Assembly: GCA_035935655.1 (NCBI GenBank)
Contig: DASYWW010000040.1
Span: 124,001-188,000 of the forward strand
Direction: 5' to 3'
Length of the DNA stretch: 64,000 nt
Origin: Candidatus Bathyarchaeia archaeon
GTDB taxonomy: Archaea > Thermoproteota > Bathyarchaeia > 40CM-2-53-6
This document shows positions 1-8,996 of this stretch, piece after piece. The position numbers and the translations under genes were made by a program. The notes under the pieces were generated by a model, which ran no database searches, was not told the DNA's origin, and saw nothing but the letters and a program-made list of their open reading frames with translations. Positions within the stretch are counted from its first letter, which is position 1. Every line of letters begins with the position of its first letter.

Positions 1-705
1 TCCTCTGATCCTCCGATGAACTGGCGGCTATCGCAGCTCGATCGCTTGTGTCTCGTTTCCAATTCCGACGCGCACTCGGCATGGCCATGGCGTTTGGGAA
101 GAGAGGCGAATGTCTTCGATCTGGAACACGTATCCTACCACAATCTTGTCGGGGCGATTAGAGGCAAGGATCCTACCCGCTTCCTGTTTACGATAGAGAC
201 CTCGCCTGCTTATGGCAAATACCATTGGACTGGCCATCGTGAATGCCAGGTTTCAATGTCCGCGAGAGACGCTCGCGGATTCGACGATAAGTGTCCCAAA
301 TGCGGAAAGAAGATGACTCGAGGCGTCGAAGAACGAGTAGAACAGCTGGCGGACCGACCGGAGGGCTACGCGCCCAAAAACGCAATTGGCTACCGCCATT
401 TGCTCCCTCTCTCTGAGATTATCGCCCTCGTAACAGGAGACACGAATCTCGCGTCGCCAAAAGTATCGGACAAATACTATGTGCTTGTTGGACAATTCGG
501 GTCAGAATATTCTGTGATGCTGGACGCGCCTGAAGACAGGCTGTTGGCCGTAGCTGGACCAGAGATCTCAAGCGCAATTCTTCGAGTGCGCAATGACGAC
601 ATTTTTGTCGCGCCAGGCTACGACGGCGTCTACGGAAAACTCGATCTCAGTAGACATCCTCTTGTCAAGAAATCTGTGGGCTTGGGACTTGAGCAGTTTG
701 TCTAG
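1..705 (+). CDS. Endonuclease Q (PHP-fold), 3' part
   Basis: This is the C-terminal part of an endonuclease Q-type protein, an archaeal repair enzyme that nicks DNA 5' of deaminated bases such as uracil and hypoxanthine. The frame is already open at base 1, so the N-terminal part of the PHP fold lies outside the window; the ATG at 16 is internal. Visible signatures are the SNSDAHS metal-site segment, the WPWRLGREAN stretch, a CPKCGKKMTRGV zinc-binding element (C-x2-C) near residue 93, and LADRPEGY, all typical of this family. It ends tail-to-tail with top6A, sharing four bases. Family assignment is by remembered motifs; confidence is good. Confidence 0.85.
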   Translation, partial: SSDPPMNWRLSQLDRLCLVSNSDAHSAWPWRLGREANVFDLEHVSYHNLVGAIRGKDPTRFLFTIETSPAYGKYHWTGHRECQVSMSARDARGFDDKCPKCGKKMTRGVEERVEQLADRPEGYAPKNAIGYRHLLPLSEIIALVTGDTNLASPKVSDKYYVLVGQFGSEYSVMLDAPEDRLLAVAGPEISSAILRVRNDDIFVAPGYDGVYGKLDLSRHPLVKKSVGLGLEQFV

Positions 706-1817
706 TTCGACTTGATTTTCAGCTTCTTCGGTAGATACTCGTCAACAATGTATGTGAGACCGTATCTGCTGAATGCCTCTTGCTCCGATTTCTTCTTGAC
801 CTTACGAAAAGTATCGATCTCCCTCTGCCAGAGTCCACCTGCATATCGGGGATCTTTCTCCAACTCGTTCAACCTTTTGACATCCAGGTCCGTCAGAGGA
901 TCGCTCGGGAGTTTATAGTCGACGATGTCTGTTGCCCAGACTCCGCCCCATATTGCGTCTGGAGTGTTCAGCTCGCGAAGGTGAGCCGCGTTTGCTGATC
1001 CTGAGATAATAACCATTGCAATGTGCATTCCCCACGGGTCCCCGTCTGTGAATATGTAGACTGGGATGTCTAGCTCTTGGTTGAGCCTTCGAAGAAGGAA
1101 CCTTGTTGCTCTAGGCGCCTGTCCCGCGGTATGGATAAGGACGGCCTTGAAACGCTGGTGGACGCGTTCTTCTATAAACCTGGTAAATAGGCCACCCTTC
1201 TCGATCGCAATTACCTTGTCAACCTTACGGCTGTCGGGTTGGATGAACTCCGAAGTTGTCAGGGCGGGTCCAATCATAACGCCGTCAGGGTGAGAGGCTA
1301 GGTTCAGCCTCCGTCCTTCGTATCCAGGAACCGTGTATTCGATAGTCAAATCCCCGAATATTGCGCTTCTTTCCTCAGGGTAGACGTTGAAGTCTTCTCT
1401 AGAATATCCGGTCACAGTCTCTAGGTCGGTTATGAGATTGTCGCTTTCCTGCTGGTCTTGGAAGTCCATCTCGTAGGCTTGAGCCGAGTAGAACACGTCT
1501 CTCAACGTGCTAGTCTTGTTCTGTTCAGTCAGTTCGTCCGCGAACATCGCCGTCCAGAGGAGTTGGGTAAAGGGTCGAAGATGCCTTACGTTTCGGGCGC
1601 TCCTCTTGACGGTTCGTTTTCCTAGGATGTACTGCCTTGTTTTGGAGTCGTAAAGTATGTTGGCTATGGATCGGCTGGGCATACGGAAGGTTGGAAATTC
1701 CTTCCTGTCGAGCTGGCTGTAGACCTGTCCGCCAAGGTCCCGCATAGCTGATAGAACCTTTTCCTTCCGCTCTTTGATAACGCCCTTACTCTTGCTCTTC
1801 TTCCTCTTCTGCACCAT
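702..1817 (-). CDS. top6A: DNA topoisomerase VI subunit A
   Basis: This is the DNA-cleaving subunit of the A2B2 type IIB topoisomerase, homologous to Spo11. The protein has 371 residues, usual for the family. An N-terminal winged-helix (CAP-like) domain holds the catalytic tyrosine at about residue 110 in TLRDVFYSAQ. The Toprim domain follows, with the acidic VIAIEKGG segment and the FTDGDPWG metal site. The ATG start lies inside the 3' end of top6B (32-base overlap), so the two subunits are translationally coupled. The gene converges on endonuclease Q. Confidence 0.97.
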   Translation of the reverse strand: MVQKRKKSKSKGVIKERKEKVLSAMRDLGGQVYSQLDRKEFPTFRMPSRSIANILYDSKTRQYILGKRTVKRSARNVRHLRPFTQLLWTAMFADELTEQNKTSTLRDVFYSAQAYEMDFQDQQESDNLITDLETVTGYSREDFNVYPEERSAIFGDLTIEYTVPGYEGRRLNLASHPDGVMIGPALTTSEFIQPDSRKVDKVIAIEKGGLFTRFIEERVHQRFKAVLIHTAGQAPRATRFLLRRLNQELDIPVYIFTDGDPWGMHIAMVIISGSANAAHLRELNTPDAIWGGVWATDIVDYKLPSDPLTDLDVKRLNELEKDPRYAGGLWQREIDTFRKVKKKSEQEAFSRYGLTYIVDEYLPKKLKIKSN

Positions 1818-3363
1818 ATTTGATCACTCCTTTAAGAAGCGGTTTGATGTCTGGCTCTCTCTTCTCCTTTGCAAGCTTTGTCGAAAATTGCGCTACCTTT
1901 GGCAGATACTTCTCGAACACGTCTAGACGTCTTTTCTCTTGGGTAAGATGCTCGCGTTTTGACAAGTAGAGCCTGAGGTTTCGACCGACTTCTCGGATTG
2001 CGTTGAGAATTTCGTGCTCTACTTCAGGTCGGTCAGCAATGAATTCTTTTCCGACCGTCTTGTAGGGGATCTTTGTGCTGCATACGTGAACGAAAACGGC
2101 GAGCGGGGTCTCACCCGGGATGACCTTATAGTTTCTCCAGTCAATCTCAGTATCGACAACTTTCCATGATACATCGCTTGCCTCGTCGAAGAGCAGTGGG
2201 ATCTTGTTTGCAAATCTGAAGAGGAGAATCTTGCCTTGCATTTCGATCTGCTTGGAGCTTGCGAGCCCGACTTCGATGATGAAGGGAAAGCCTGCGTATG
2301 TCGCGGGTCGTCTTTGCAGCGTAGTCACGAAGGCAGAGCCGCTCTCAATTTCCTGATCTGTTATACCGAGTTCCTTCCTTATCCCTGTTTCCATTAGATC
2401 TTCGCCGAGAGGTGAGAGGCATGTCGGGTCGGGGGATAGAAAACCATCGTAATTCTTCATTGCGTTAACTAGTTTGACCATGTCCTGCGCGGACAGATTT
2501 CTGGGATTCTTTTTTTGTCCGAGGTTTGCGAACTGGAGGAACTTGCGGGCTGTAGTCTCTCCTATCCTCTGAAAGTTCTTTCGCATGAACTCCTGGACGC
2601 TTCTGGCGTTGGTGAGTTTCAGCATTCTTTGTACGGTTTCAACATCGACTCCGTGCGGATGAGGAGAGGTCTCAGTGGGTGCGGGCGGTACTGTTGTCGT
2701 GCCGCGCAGGAACTTGTAGAGCCTCCCTCTGGGGTCTACGAATGTGATATTAGCGTATGGGACAATGATTGCTGTCTGTTTGAAGTATTCGAGAATCCTG
2801 GGCATTGCACGCGAGTAGTCCGCTTCTGTCTTGAACTCGATAATTGTGCCCCGCCAATGCGGCTTGTTGGCTCGGGTCTTGTTCTTGATAATGACGGGCT
2901 TGTTCTGTTGAATATCAATTCGAAGAACAACCTCAGCTATGCGAGACTTGGATCCTGTGCTCGACGTTATGGACGCTTCAGAATGGGTGGTGATCTGTCC
3001 ATAGAGCAAGGCCATTTTTCCGCCCAGACCAAACGTACCTCTCGTTTGTCGGAGTTTGTATTTCGACCCGTAGAGAACTTGACCGAAAGCGGATGGGATT
3101 ACATTTGTTGGGATTCCAATGCCATTATCTTCGACCCTTACAATGTAAGTCCCGGGCCCGTCGAGGGGACCGGATTCATGGGACAATCGTACGTATATGT
3201 CGGGAGGGATCCCGCCTGTTTCGCAGGCGTCTAGTGAGTTTTCCACAAGCTCGCGAATCGTGGAGTAGATTGATCTTGACGGGCTTGTGAATCCTGCGAT
3301 GTCGCGGTTGCGATAAAAGAAGTCGGCGGCGCTTATTTCTTGGAAGACCTCGGCCACGGTCAT
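1786..3363 (-). CDS. top6B: DNA topoisomerase VI subunit B (GHKL ATPase)
   Basis: This is the ATPase subunit of topoisomerase VI, which closes the ATP gate and drives strand passage. The 525 residues match the family size. The Bergerat ATP fold is visible: ELVENSLDACE (Mg-binding Asn), VEDNGIGI, and the ATP lid GTFGLGGKMALLY. An H2TH region and a transducer domain follow. The C-terminus is acidic (repeated Glu). It precedes and overlaps top6A and follows a KH-domain gene by 28 bases, so the four leftward genes from rio1 may be co-transcribed. Confidence 0.97.
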   Translation of the reverse strand: MTVAEVFQEISAADFFYRNRDIAGFTSPSRSIYSTIRELVENSLDACETGGIPPDIYVRLSHESGPLDGPGTYIVRVEDNGIGIPTNVIPSAFGQVLYGSKYKLRQTRGTFGLGGKMALLYGQITTHSEASITSSTGSKSRIAEVVLRIDIQQNKPVIIKNKTRANKPHWRGTIIEFKTEADYSRAMPRILEYFKQTAIIVPYANITFVDPRGRLYKFLRGTTTVPPAPTETSPHPHGVDVETVQRMLKLTNARSVQEFMRKNFQRIGETTARKFLQFANLGQKKNPRNLSAQDMVKLVNAMKNYDGFLSPDPTCLSPLGEDLMETGIRKELGITDQEIESGSAFVTTLQRRPATYAGFPFIIEVGLASSKQIEMQGKILLFRFANKIPLLFDEASDVSWKVVDTEIDWRNYKVIPGETPLAVFVHVCSTKIPYKTVGKEFIADRPEVEHEILNAIREVGRNLRLYLSKREHLTQEKRRLDVFEKYLPKVAQFSTKLAKEKREPDIKPLLKGVIKYGAEEEEEQE

Positions 3364-3391
3364 AGGGCACAGTCCGCGAGGTCCGTTTTGA

Positions 3392-3982
3392 TCATGGTTT
3401 CTTTGCTGTAGGCACTTGTCCTTCCCACAGTCCTAAAGCTTTCTCCTTCTTGATTTCCTGTCGTCTTCTTCTTAGGAACTTATAGACTGTGCCGTGCTGT
3501 CGGCCTTTGATCAACTTCTCTAGCGCATCTTTCGCCATGGTAACTGCTTCGTAGCTACCGATTATTGACACGGTATGGCCGCTAACTGAGATGGCGGTTC
3601 CAGTCAACTCTTCGAGAATCCTTCTTGTCTTGCCTTCTCTTCCGATAATTCTCCCGTCGACCCTTCGAATTTCTGCCTCGTTCTTGCCGAAGAAGTCGTG
3701 AAGATCGATGATATCCAGCGTAATGTCTTCGCTGAAGAGTCTGAACGCTCGCTCGGGAGAAAACCCTCTCCCAATAGCGAGAACGATGTCTTTGGCTTGG
3801 AGGGCCCCTGTTGGGTCTGGTGAATCTGGCTTTACCCCGATTTCTACGGAGCCTGAAGGACTGTCTATCTTGAGATCCACCGACAGTTTCTCTTCAATTG
3901 TCGACTTTACCGCGCCTCGTGGACCAACAAGTACTCCCACTCTATCCTTCGGTATTATCGCGGTCATCCGCGTCTCGGCCAT
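3392..3982 (-). CDS. KH-domain protein, Dim2/Pno1-like
   Basis: This RNA-binding protein has two KH domains and resembles archaeal Dim2/Pno1, which acts in 3' maturation of 16S rRNA and small-subunit assembly. The 196-residue protein shows a KH GxxG-type loop in VLVGPRGAVKSTIE near the N-terminus and a second in GRIIGREGKTRRILEEL at about residue 110. It starts 3 bases after the stop of rio1. In many archaea these two genes are neighbours and both work on small-subunit biogenesis. The C-terminal tail is basic. Confidence 0.9.
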   Translation of the reverse strand: MAETRMTAIIPKDRVGVLVGPRGAVKSTIEEKLSVDLKIDSPSGSVEIGVKPDSPDPTGALQAKDIVLAIGRGFSPERAFRLFSEDITLDIIDLHDFFGKNEAEIRRVDGRIIGREGKTRRILEELTGTAISVSGHTVSIIGSYEAVTMAKDALEKLIKGRQHGTVYKFLRRRRQEIKKEKALGLWEGQVPTAKKP

Positions 3983-3985
3983 CTC

Positions 3986-4759
3986 TTATCGAGCTCCTAT
4001 GATCTTCGCTAGAGATTGAGTTCTGACGTTGAGACCCTCAAAATAATGGTTGATGTTCTCGATATCTCTTTCGAGGAAAGCTCGAGCCTCAGGATGCTCC
4101 GTAGTTACTGCTTGCCCGAAGTCGATTATGACCGGATATCCGTTTGGGATCATGATATTGTACTCGCTCAAGTCGCCATGGACGAGTTTCGCCTTATCGA
4201 ATAGTTGCTTGATCAATTCGATTATTTTCTTGTACCAATCTGCAGCCGCCTGAAGTCGCACCTCTCTAAGGACTGGGGCAGGGATTCCATCCTTCCCAAT
4301 AAATCCGAGAATCAAAACATTCTTCTCCACATGGATCGGTTTCGGAACTGATATTCCCGCATGGTCCGCCAGTTCGAGATTCTTGAACTCCTTCGACGCC
4401 CACTGGTCTACAAGAGATTGCGTGTCATGCGGTATATCCTTGAAACGAGGGTCTCCACGGATGTACTTCAATCGGCCATGCCTGAATACGTTTGATGTGG
4501 TAAGGAAAATCTTGACTGCCACTTCTTTTCCCTTAGGATCTACTCCATGGTAGATCTTACTCTCCTTTCCAGATTTCATTGCGCCGTGAAGCTCTTTCAG
4601 AACCCCGGTGTTGAGCATCTTGAGAACCGTCATGATCGTACGTCGGTCGAACACCTCTTCAAGCGATTCAGTATCCTCACTCCACTTTATTCTGACGCGC
4701 CGTTCGTTGTCGTACCGAACCTCTCTCCGCCGAACCCCCTCGTCAATCTTGTCGCTCAA
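3986..4759 (-). CDS. rio1: RIO1-type serine protein kinase
   Basis: This is a RIO-family atypical kinase/ATPase acting in late 40S/30S subunit maturation. The 257-residue protein carries the RIO nucleotide-loop segment MKSGKESKIYHG, the catalytic loop LVHGDLSEYNIM, and the metal-binding VIIDFGQAV, which replaces the DFG motif of ordinary kinases. It is the first gene of the leftward run rio1, KH gene, top6B, top6A. No aIF1A gene, often its neighbour, was found upstream. The 309 bases between its start and the permease contain no convincing gene. Confidence 0.95.
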   Translation of the reverse strand: MSDKIDEGVRRREVRYDNERRVRIKWSEDTESLEEVFDRRTIMTVLKMLNTGVLKELHGAMKSGKESKIYHGVDPKGKEVAVKIFLTTSNVFRHGRLKYIRGDPRFKDIPHDTQSLVDQWASKEFKNLELADHAGISVPKPIHVEKNVLILGFIGKDGIPAPVLREVRLQAAADWYKKIIELIKQLFDKAKLVHGDLSEYNIMIPNGYPVIIDFGQAVTTEHPEARAFLERDIENINHYFEGLNVRTQSLAKIIGAR

Positions 4760-5017
4760 AACTGCAGAGCCTTGAGTTTCATGGAGCGAGCCAAGAAGAT
4801 ATCTATTTCATCGTCAACCAGGAAGTATTACTCGTTCTGCACGCTTTATTGGGGTCGTGTGACATACGTGCAACACCAAGGTTTTCAAACGATCGGACCG
4901 AGATTAGACCCCTCCGTTTTATCTGAGTAGAGTAGTATTAGTCGATTGATAGACACGTTTGTTTCTTATCAGGATACTGTCGTATTCACGCCTAGAAGAC
5001 AATTTCGAAGCTATTGA

Positions 5018-5040
5018 AAAGTGTTAAATTAACAATAGGG
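5018..5040 (+). promoter_or_regulatory. Probable promoter of the amino-acid permease gene
   Basis: An A/T-rich TATA-like stretch containing gttaaattaac lies about 35-50 bases before the TTG start at 5069. That spacing would give a very short leader, as is common in archaea. No strong Shine-Dalgarno sequence is visible. This is a pattern-based call without experimental support. Confidence 0.4.
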
Positions 5041-5068
5041 CGCAGATTAGCCCTTCTAACGAGACATC

Positions 5069-6826
5069 TTGGCAGAAGAGAAGTTATTCGTCCGAAAGGC
5101 AACCGGCCTAGTTAGGGAAATCGGGGCTATCACTGCGATCATAATTGTGATGGCGAACACGATAGGATTAGGTTGGCAAAAGAGGGTTTTCCAGTATACG
5201 GGTTTAGCTCCCCTGCCCGAGAACCAATACTGGGCGGGAATTCCTCCCATGACCATGGCGTTCATCGTCGGTGGAATTGCAGTTTTGCTATCTGTACTCG
5301 CTGTCTCCGTCCTTGCTGCGGCTATGCCTCGCTCAGGGGGAGGGTATGTCGTGATTTCGAGAATTATTGGGCCGGTTTGGGGCTTCCTCGCTGCTTGGCT
5401 TGAGTTTCTAAGTATCGCTTGGTCATTTGGAATAATCGCCGTCGCGGTATTCGAGGGGCTGTATTTCATTATGGGACCAGTTGCGTTCGGCCTCAACTTC
5501 GGACCACCCGCAGGGATCCCGACTGACGAGTTCCTGTTCCTCGTGGGTCTACTGCTCGTCGTGATTTTCACAGTAATAGGGGTCTTCGGGGTTAAACTAA
5601 CCGGCCTCTTACTCCAGGCGATGTTTTGGATTCCGGCGGTTCTCACGTTCTATGTTTTTGGACTACTCAGTCAGGCGAACAACACGACGATTCTTTCAGG
5701 AATGCAGAACGTACTAGGGGTTGCACCCGGCAAATATGTTGCCGCCGCAACGAACGCAACCTTGACGAACAACCTTCAGAGCCAAGTTGCTGGTATTGGG
5801 GGTTACGCCGGTGCCTTTACCACATGCTTAATCGGAGCATATTTTGCATATATCGGGTACGCAGCCTCCACTTTCGTTGCGGGGGAGATAAAGGAAGCCA
5901 ATAAGGCCCTTCCCAAAACGCTTGCCATCGCATCCATACTAATTATCGCGCTATACGTCAGCATATCTCTCGTTGGTGCGTACGCTCTCAAGGGGATAGG
6001 CCAAGTTACAGTTGGCAACAACACATACTCCCTGCTGACTGCTTGGAGTTACCTGTCCTACGGCGGGAAAGTGAGTCTAGCGAGCGTTGGTCTTCCAACT
6101 GTCAAATTGTGGACTACCACAGTTGCCGGGCTTGCCGGTAGCGGCATCAACCTTGGATCTGCTAACGTACTGCTGGTCGTTTTCGGAGTGTTTTGGGTCG
6201 CCAATGACATTCCGCCATTCATTCTAACGGCCTCGAGAGTTCTGTTTGCCATGTCCTTCGACCGGGTGCTCCCAGCCCCATTGGCGAACGTTAATGACCG
6301 GTTCCACTCTCCTATCAATGCCGTGATCATAGTTGGAATCGTCGCTCTTCTGGGCTGTTTCTCGGAGTCTACCATACTAGACCCGGGCGGCACCTTGAAC
6401 CCCGGGAAAAACGCTGCAATTGCGGCAATACTAGGCAGTGGCGGCGGGGTACAAATTACAGATTTCTACGATTCATTCTTCTTCACATTATTCACGCTGT
6501 CGCTAGTAATACTGCCCTTGCGAGCCAGTAGGAAGCAAATTTTTGACACAGCCCCCTACAAGCCGGGTGGTAAGTGGGGCATGCTAGGCTTAGGACTCGC
6601 CGGGTTCGGCGCAAACCTCTTTGTCGACTACGAATTCGTCTGGCCGCAAGGATCAGACTTTGGGCTGTCACAGATAAACTGGGCATCGTCAACACTATTG
6701 AGCGATATCTCGGCAGTCATCTTCACTATTGTGGTAGCAATTCTAGGTGTCGCGGTATACTATATCCACAGAATGAGAAGAGGCATAAACTACTCTACCA
6801 TTTTCGCCCAAATACCTCCCGAATAG
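5069..6826 (+). CDS. APC-superfamily amino-acid permease
   Basis: This is a multi-spanning membrane transporter of the amino acid-polyamine-organocation superfamily, probably importing an amino acid or related organic cation. The 585-residue protein has about 12-14 hydrophobic segments. The first contains the glycine-rich helix-breaking part (IVMANTIGLGW), followed by the conserved PRSGGGYVVISR segment typical of APC helix 2-3 regions. It is longer than the usual 450-500 residues because of extended loops. The TTG start follows a TATA-like element. The substrate cannot be told from sequence. It stands alone between divergent rio1 and an unknown gene pair. Confidence 0.9.
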   Translation: MAEEKLFVRKATGLVREIGAITAIIIVMANTIGLGWQKRVFQYTGLAPLPENQYWAGIPPMTMAFIVGGIAVLLSVLAVSVLAAAMPRSGGGYVVISRIIGPVWGFLAAWLEFLSIAWSFGIIAVAVFEGLYFIMGPVAFGLNFGPPAGIPTDEFLFLVGLLLVVIFTVIGVFGVKLTGLLLQAMFWIPAVLTFYVFGLLSQANNTTILSGMQNVLGVAPGKYVAAATNATLTNNLQSQVAGIGGYAGAFTTCLIGAYFAYIGYAASTFVAGEIKEANKALPKTLAIASILIIALYVSISLVGAYALKGIGQVTVGNNTYSLLTAWSYLSYGGKVSLASVGLPTVKLWTTTVAGLAGSGINLGSANVLLVVFGVFWVANDIPPFILTASRVLFAMSFDRVLPAPLANVNDRFHSPINAVIIVGIVALLGCFSESTILDPGGTLNPGKNAAIAAILGSGGGVQITDFYDSFFFTLFTLSLVILPLRASRKQIFDTAPYKPGGKWGMLGLGLAGFGANLFVDYEFVWPQGSDFGLSQINWASSTLLSDISAVIFTIVVAILGVAVYYIHRMRRGINYSTIFAQIPPE

Positions 6827-6969
6827 TCCGATGCTATGAGCCAGCAGCCTCAGGGTCACCGATTCTTGCTCTTCCGACCTCAGTGAATGGGCGGGGTGGA
6901 GAGCATAAATCGGAAGACAAAGCGATCGTCTTAATTCTCTCTCGTGCTACACAGTGGTAGAGTCGGTAA

Positions 6970-7488
6970 TTGTCTCAAGAGACTTCAGCCGTCGACGCCT
7001 TCGAATCAAACCTACTGCATGGCGGAACGCGTCTCATCGCTGATTTGACAGAGTTCTTCCGAGATTACAAGATTCATGACACGATTTTCGCGATCTACGC
7101 GAAAGGAAACACGAGAAATAAGGGCCTATTCCTTTCTCGATTCTTCGCCTGGACCGTCCTTCCCAATTACCCTGTTTCACTCTTCTGCCTGGATGAGGGG
7201 AAAGCTCTCATTTCAATTGAAAAACTTCGCACCTGGATGGACACGGTGACCAAGGTCATTGATCGAGATGAGTTGAAGTGGGCATGGTTGGTTGTTCTTT
7301 CAGATAGGGCACTATCGCCGCAAATCGTATCCTTCGTCTCCCGATACGATAGAAAGGAACTCGGACTTGCTCTTGCCAGCACCACATCAAAACAGATCGT
7401 TTTGAGTAATAACCAGATAGGAAGAAGCATTGGAAGCCAGTTGAAATTGAAGAAAGCCTTGGAGCCTTACAAGCATTGGATAAGCTAA
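6970..7488 (+). CDS. Hypothetical soluble protein, first of a pair
   Basis: This 172-residue protein matches no family I recognise. It is mixed alpha/beta in character and contains segments like WAWLVVLSDRAL and GLALASTTSKQIVLSN that suggest a Rossmann-like or restriction-fold core, but no catalytic motif stands out. The start is TTG. The stop overlaps the next gene (7476) by 13 bases, so the pair is translationally coupled and probably forms a soluble-plus-membrane unit. Confidence 0.65.
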   Translation: MSQETSAVDAFESNLLHGGTRLIADLTEFFRDYKIHDTIFAIYAKGNTRNKGLFLSRFFAWTVLPNYPVSLFCLDEGKALISIEKLRTWMDTVTKVIDRDELKWAWLVVLSDRALSPQIVSFVSRYDRKELGLALASTTSKQIVLSNNQIGRSIGSQLKLKKALEPYKHWIS

Positions 7489-7949
7489 CCAAGACTCAGG
7501 TTTCGGTGTTGGCATCGTACAGCATGCCCTTTGTCTTGCTTTCGGCTCTCATAATTAACAGTCTTTTGACGAACTACCATGTCACTGGAGGGCCTTTGAG
7601 AATTTTGTTTCTGGGGGGAGCCTTTCCTCTCGGGTTTGTTGTAGGTCGACTAATCTACGTTAAGCGGTCCCATGTCGAGATTCTCTTTGATGACACCTCC
7701 TTTCGCGTCAGTAAGGGTTCTAGGGAAGCGCAAAACGGATTTTGGAAGAGTTTTCGTTTCGTGTCGTTAGTCTTGGACCAATTCGGCAAACCTAATCTCA
7801 GACTTTATCGGTCTGCAGGAGGCGAGTACGAAGATCTTCCAATCTCCAAGACTAATGCTGATCCCCAGAGGTTTAGGGACTATGTCCAGTCTTTGATCTC
7901 GGGAATCCGGATAAGCAAGGCTACCCCTCAAGTCGTTGAAGCCGCTTGA
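7476..7949 (+). CDS. Small membrane protein, second of a pair
   Basis: This 157-residue protein of unknown function has two predicted transmembrane helices near the N-terminus (about residues 10-30 and 40-60), followed by a cytoplasmic beta-rich domain of about 90 residues that begins YVKRSHVEILFDD. This two-helix plus beta-domain plan is reminiscent of bacterial PH-like (bPH2) membrane proteins, but the similarity is only of layout. It overlaps the preceding gene by 13 bases and converges on the phosphoesterase gene with a 29-base tail overlap. Confidence 0.65.
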   Translation: MDKLTKTQVSVLASYSMPFVLLSALIINSLLTNYHVTGGPLRILFLGGAFPLGFVVGRLIYVKRSHVEILFDDTSFRVSKGSREAQNGFWKSFRFVSLVLDQFGKPNLRLYRSAGGEYEDLPISKTNADPQRFRDYVQSLISGIRISKATPQVVEAA

Positions 7950-8865
7950 CTTTTCCGTCTTCCAGCTCGATAATATATGCCCTCAGGATTCCTTCCGAAT
8001 ATTCGCTTCCCGGGTTAATGCACTGGGTCCTACCTATTTTCACGAGGCCAGGACTTTCGTGGATATGGCCGTGGAGTCCGAGGAGCGGTTGGTACTTTTC
8101 TATGACCCTTCTTACTGATTTAGATCCCACAGGTATGAACGCAGGTCTTCCGCCCTCATAGACAGGCCTCAGAGTCGCATCTAGCTTTGGAGCGAGATCG
8201 ATAGTGGAGTTGTAAGGAGGTACATGGAAACAGAAGCAAGAAGTCTCGACGGACCTAAGTTGTGATACAGTTTTCTCTAACTTCTTCAAAAGCTCTTCTT
8301 CAGTGCATTCTCGTGGGCTATTCCAGGGTGTGGGATTTGACCATCCAACGCAGGCTCCCTCATGAAGATCATCGAAATGGACTATCGATTCTTCAGCAAA
8401 GATTATGTTGGGGGAATTTTTCAGCACATCATCGAGAATGAACTTATCGTCGTTTCCAGGATGGATGATGACGTTTACGCCGGGCGCTTTCTTCGGGATG
8501 AGCGAGAGCCAATCCTTTACCATCTCGACCTCCAGGTCCTCGAAGACTTTCTCGACATATTCCTGATCCTTGCTTAGCTTTTCGACTTCAGCCCTAGAGC
8601 AAACATAGGGCAGGTAGCAATGCTGGCGAATTTGCTTCTTGAGGTCCGGAAGGCTCTCTTCCGAGATTCTCGTCTGTTTTCCTAGAAAGTTGGCTGTGTA
8701 ACCTCCATCAGGCTCTCGAACGACAGGTACCATTACCTTACTTGTCATATCTCCCCCCATCAACAAGACATCCGCCTTGAACATGGAAGCAGAGTTCAGG
8801 AACTTTCTCCAGACCACCTCGCTTCCATGGAAGTCGGAAGAGAAAACAATTCGAGTCTTGGGCAA
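7921..8865 (-). CDS. Calcineurin-like metallophosphoesterase
   Basis: This 314-residue protein has the binuclear metal phosphoesterase fold. The ordered motifs are FSSDFHGS (D-x-H) at the N-terminus, LLMGGDM (GD), HPGNDD (GN-D/H variant), FHVPPYN, and LGLHGHIHE (GHxH) near the C-terminus. The substrate is unknown; relatives hydrolyse phosphodiesters or cyclic nucleotides. About 60 extra residues are inserted between the GD and GN motifs compared with the smallest family members. It is transcribed leftward, away from the nucleotidyltransferase-like gene. Confidence 0.88.
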   Translation of the reverse strand: MPKTRIVFSSDFHGSEVVWRKFLNSASMFKADVLLMGGDMTSKVMVPVVREPDGGYTANFLGKQTRISEESLPDLKKQIRQHCYLPYVCSRAEVEKLSKDQEYVEKVFEDLEVEMVKDWLSLIPKKAPGVNVIIHPGNDDKFILDDVLKNSPNIIFAEESIVHFDDLHEGACVGWSNPTPWNSPRECTEEELLKKLEKTVSQLRSVETSCFCFHVPPYNSTIDLAPKLDATLRPVYEGGRPAFIPVGSKSVRRVIEKYQPLLGLHGHIHESPGLVKIGRTQCINPGSEYSEGILRAYIIELEDGKVKRLQRLEG

Positions 8866-8996
8866 ATTCGGAATAGCACGGGCTTAGGACTTCTTAAATT
8901 GTGCGCGGGGCAGTGGGCGAACCGTCGAGAAATAGACGAGACTTAAGTACGAACAAAGACCTCATTCGCTGACAGCGCAAAGAAAATTCCTCAATC

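Noticed and set aside
2515-3234. 239-codon plus-strand frame
   Set aside because: It is fully antisense to top6B, whose ATPase motifs are unmistakable; the frame is a shadow with improbable composition.
5056-5646. 196-codon minus-strand frame
   Set aside because: Antisense to the amino-acid permease; its Pro/Thr/Asn-rich product mirrors hydrophobic codons.
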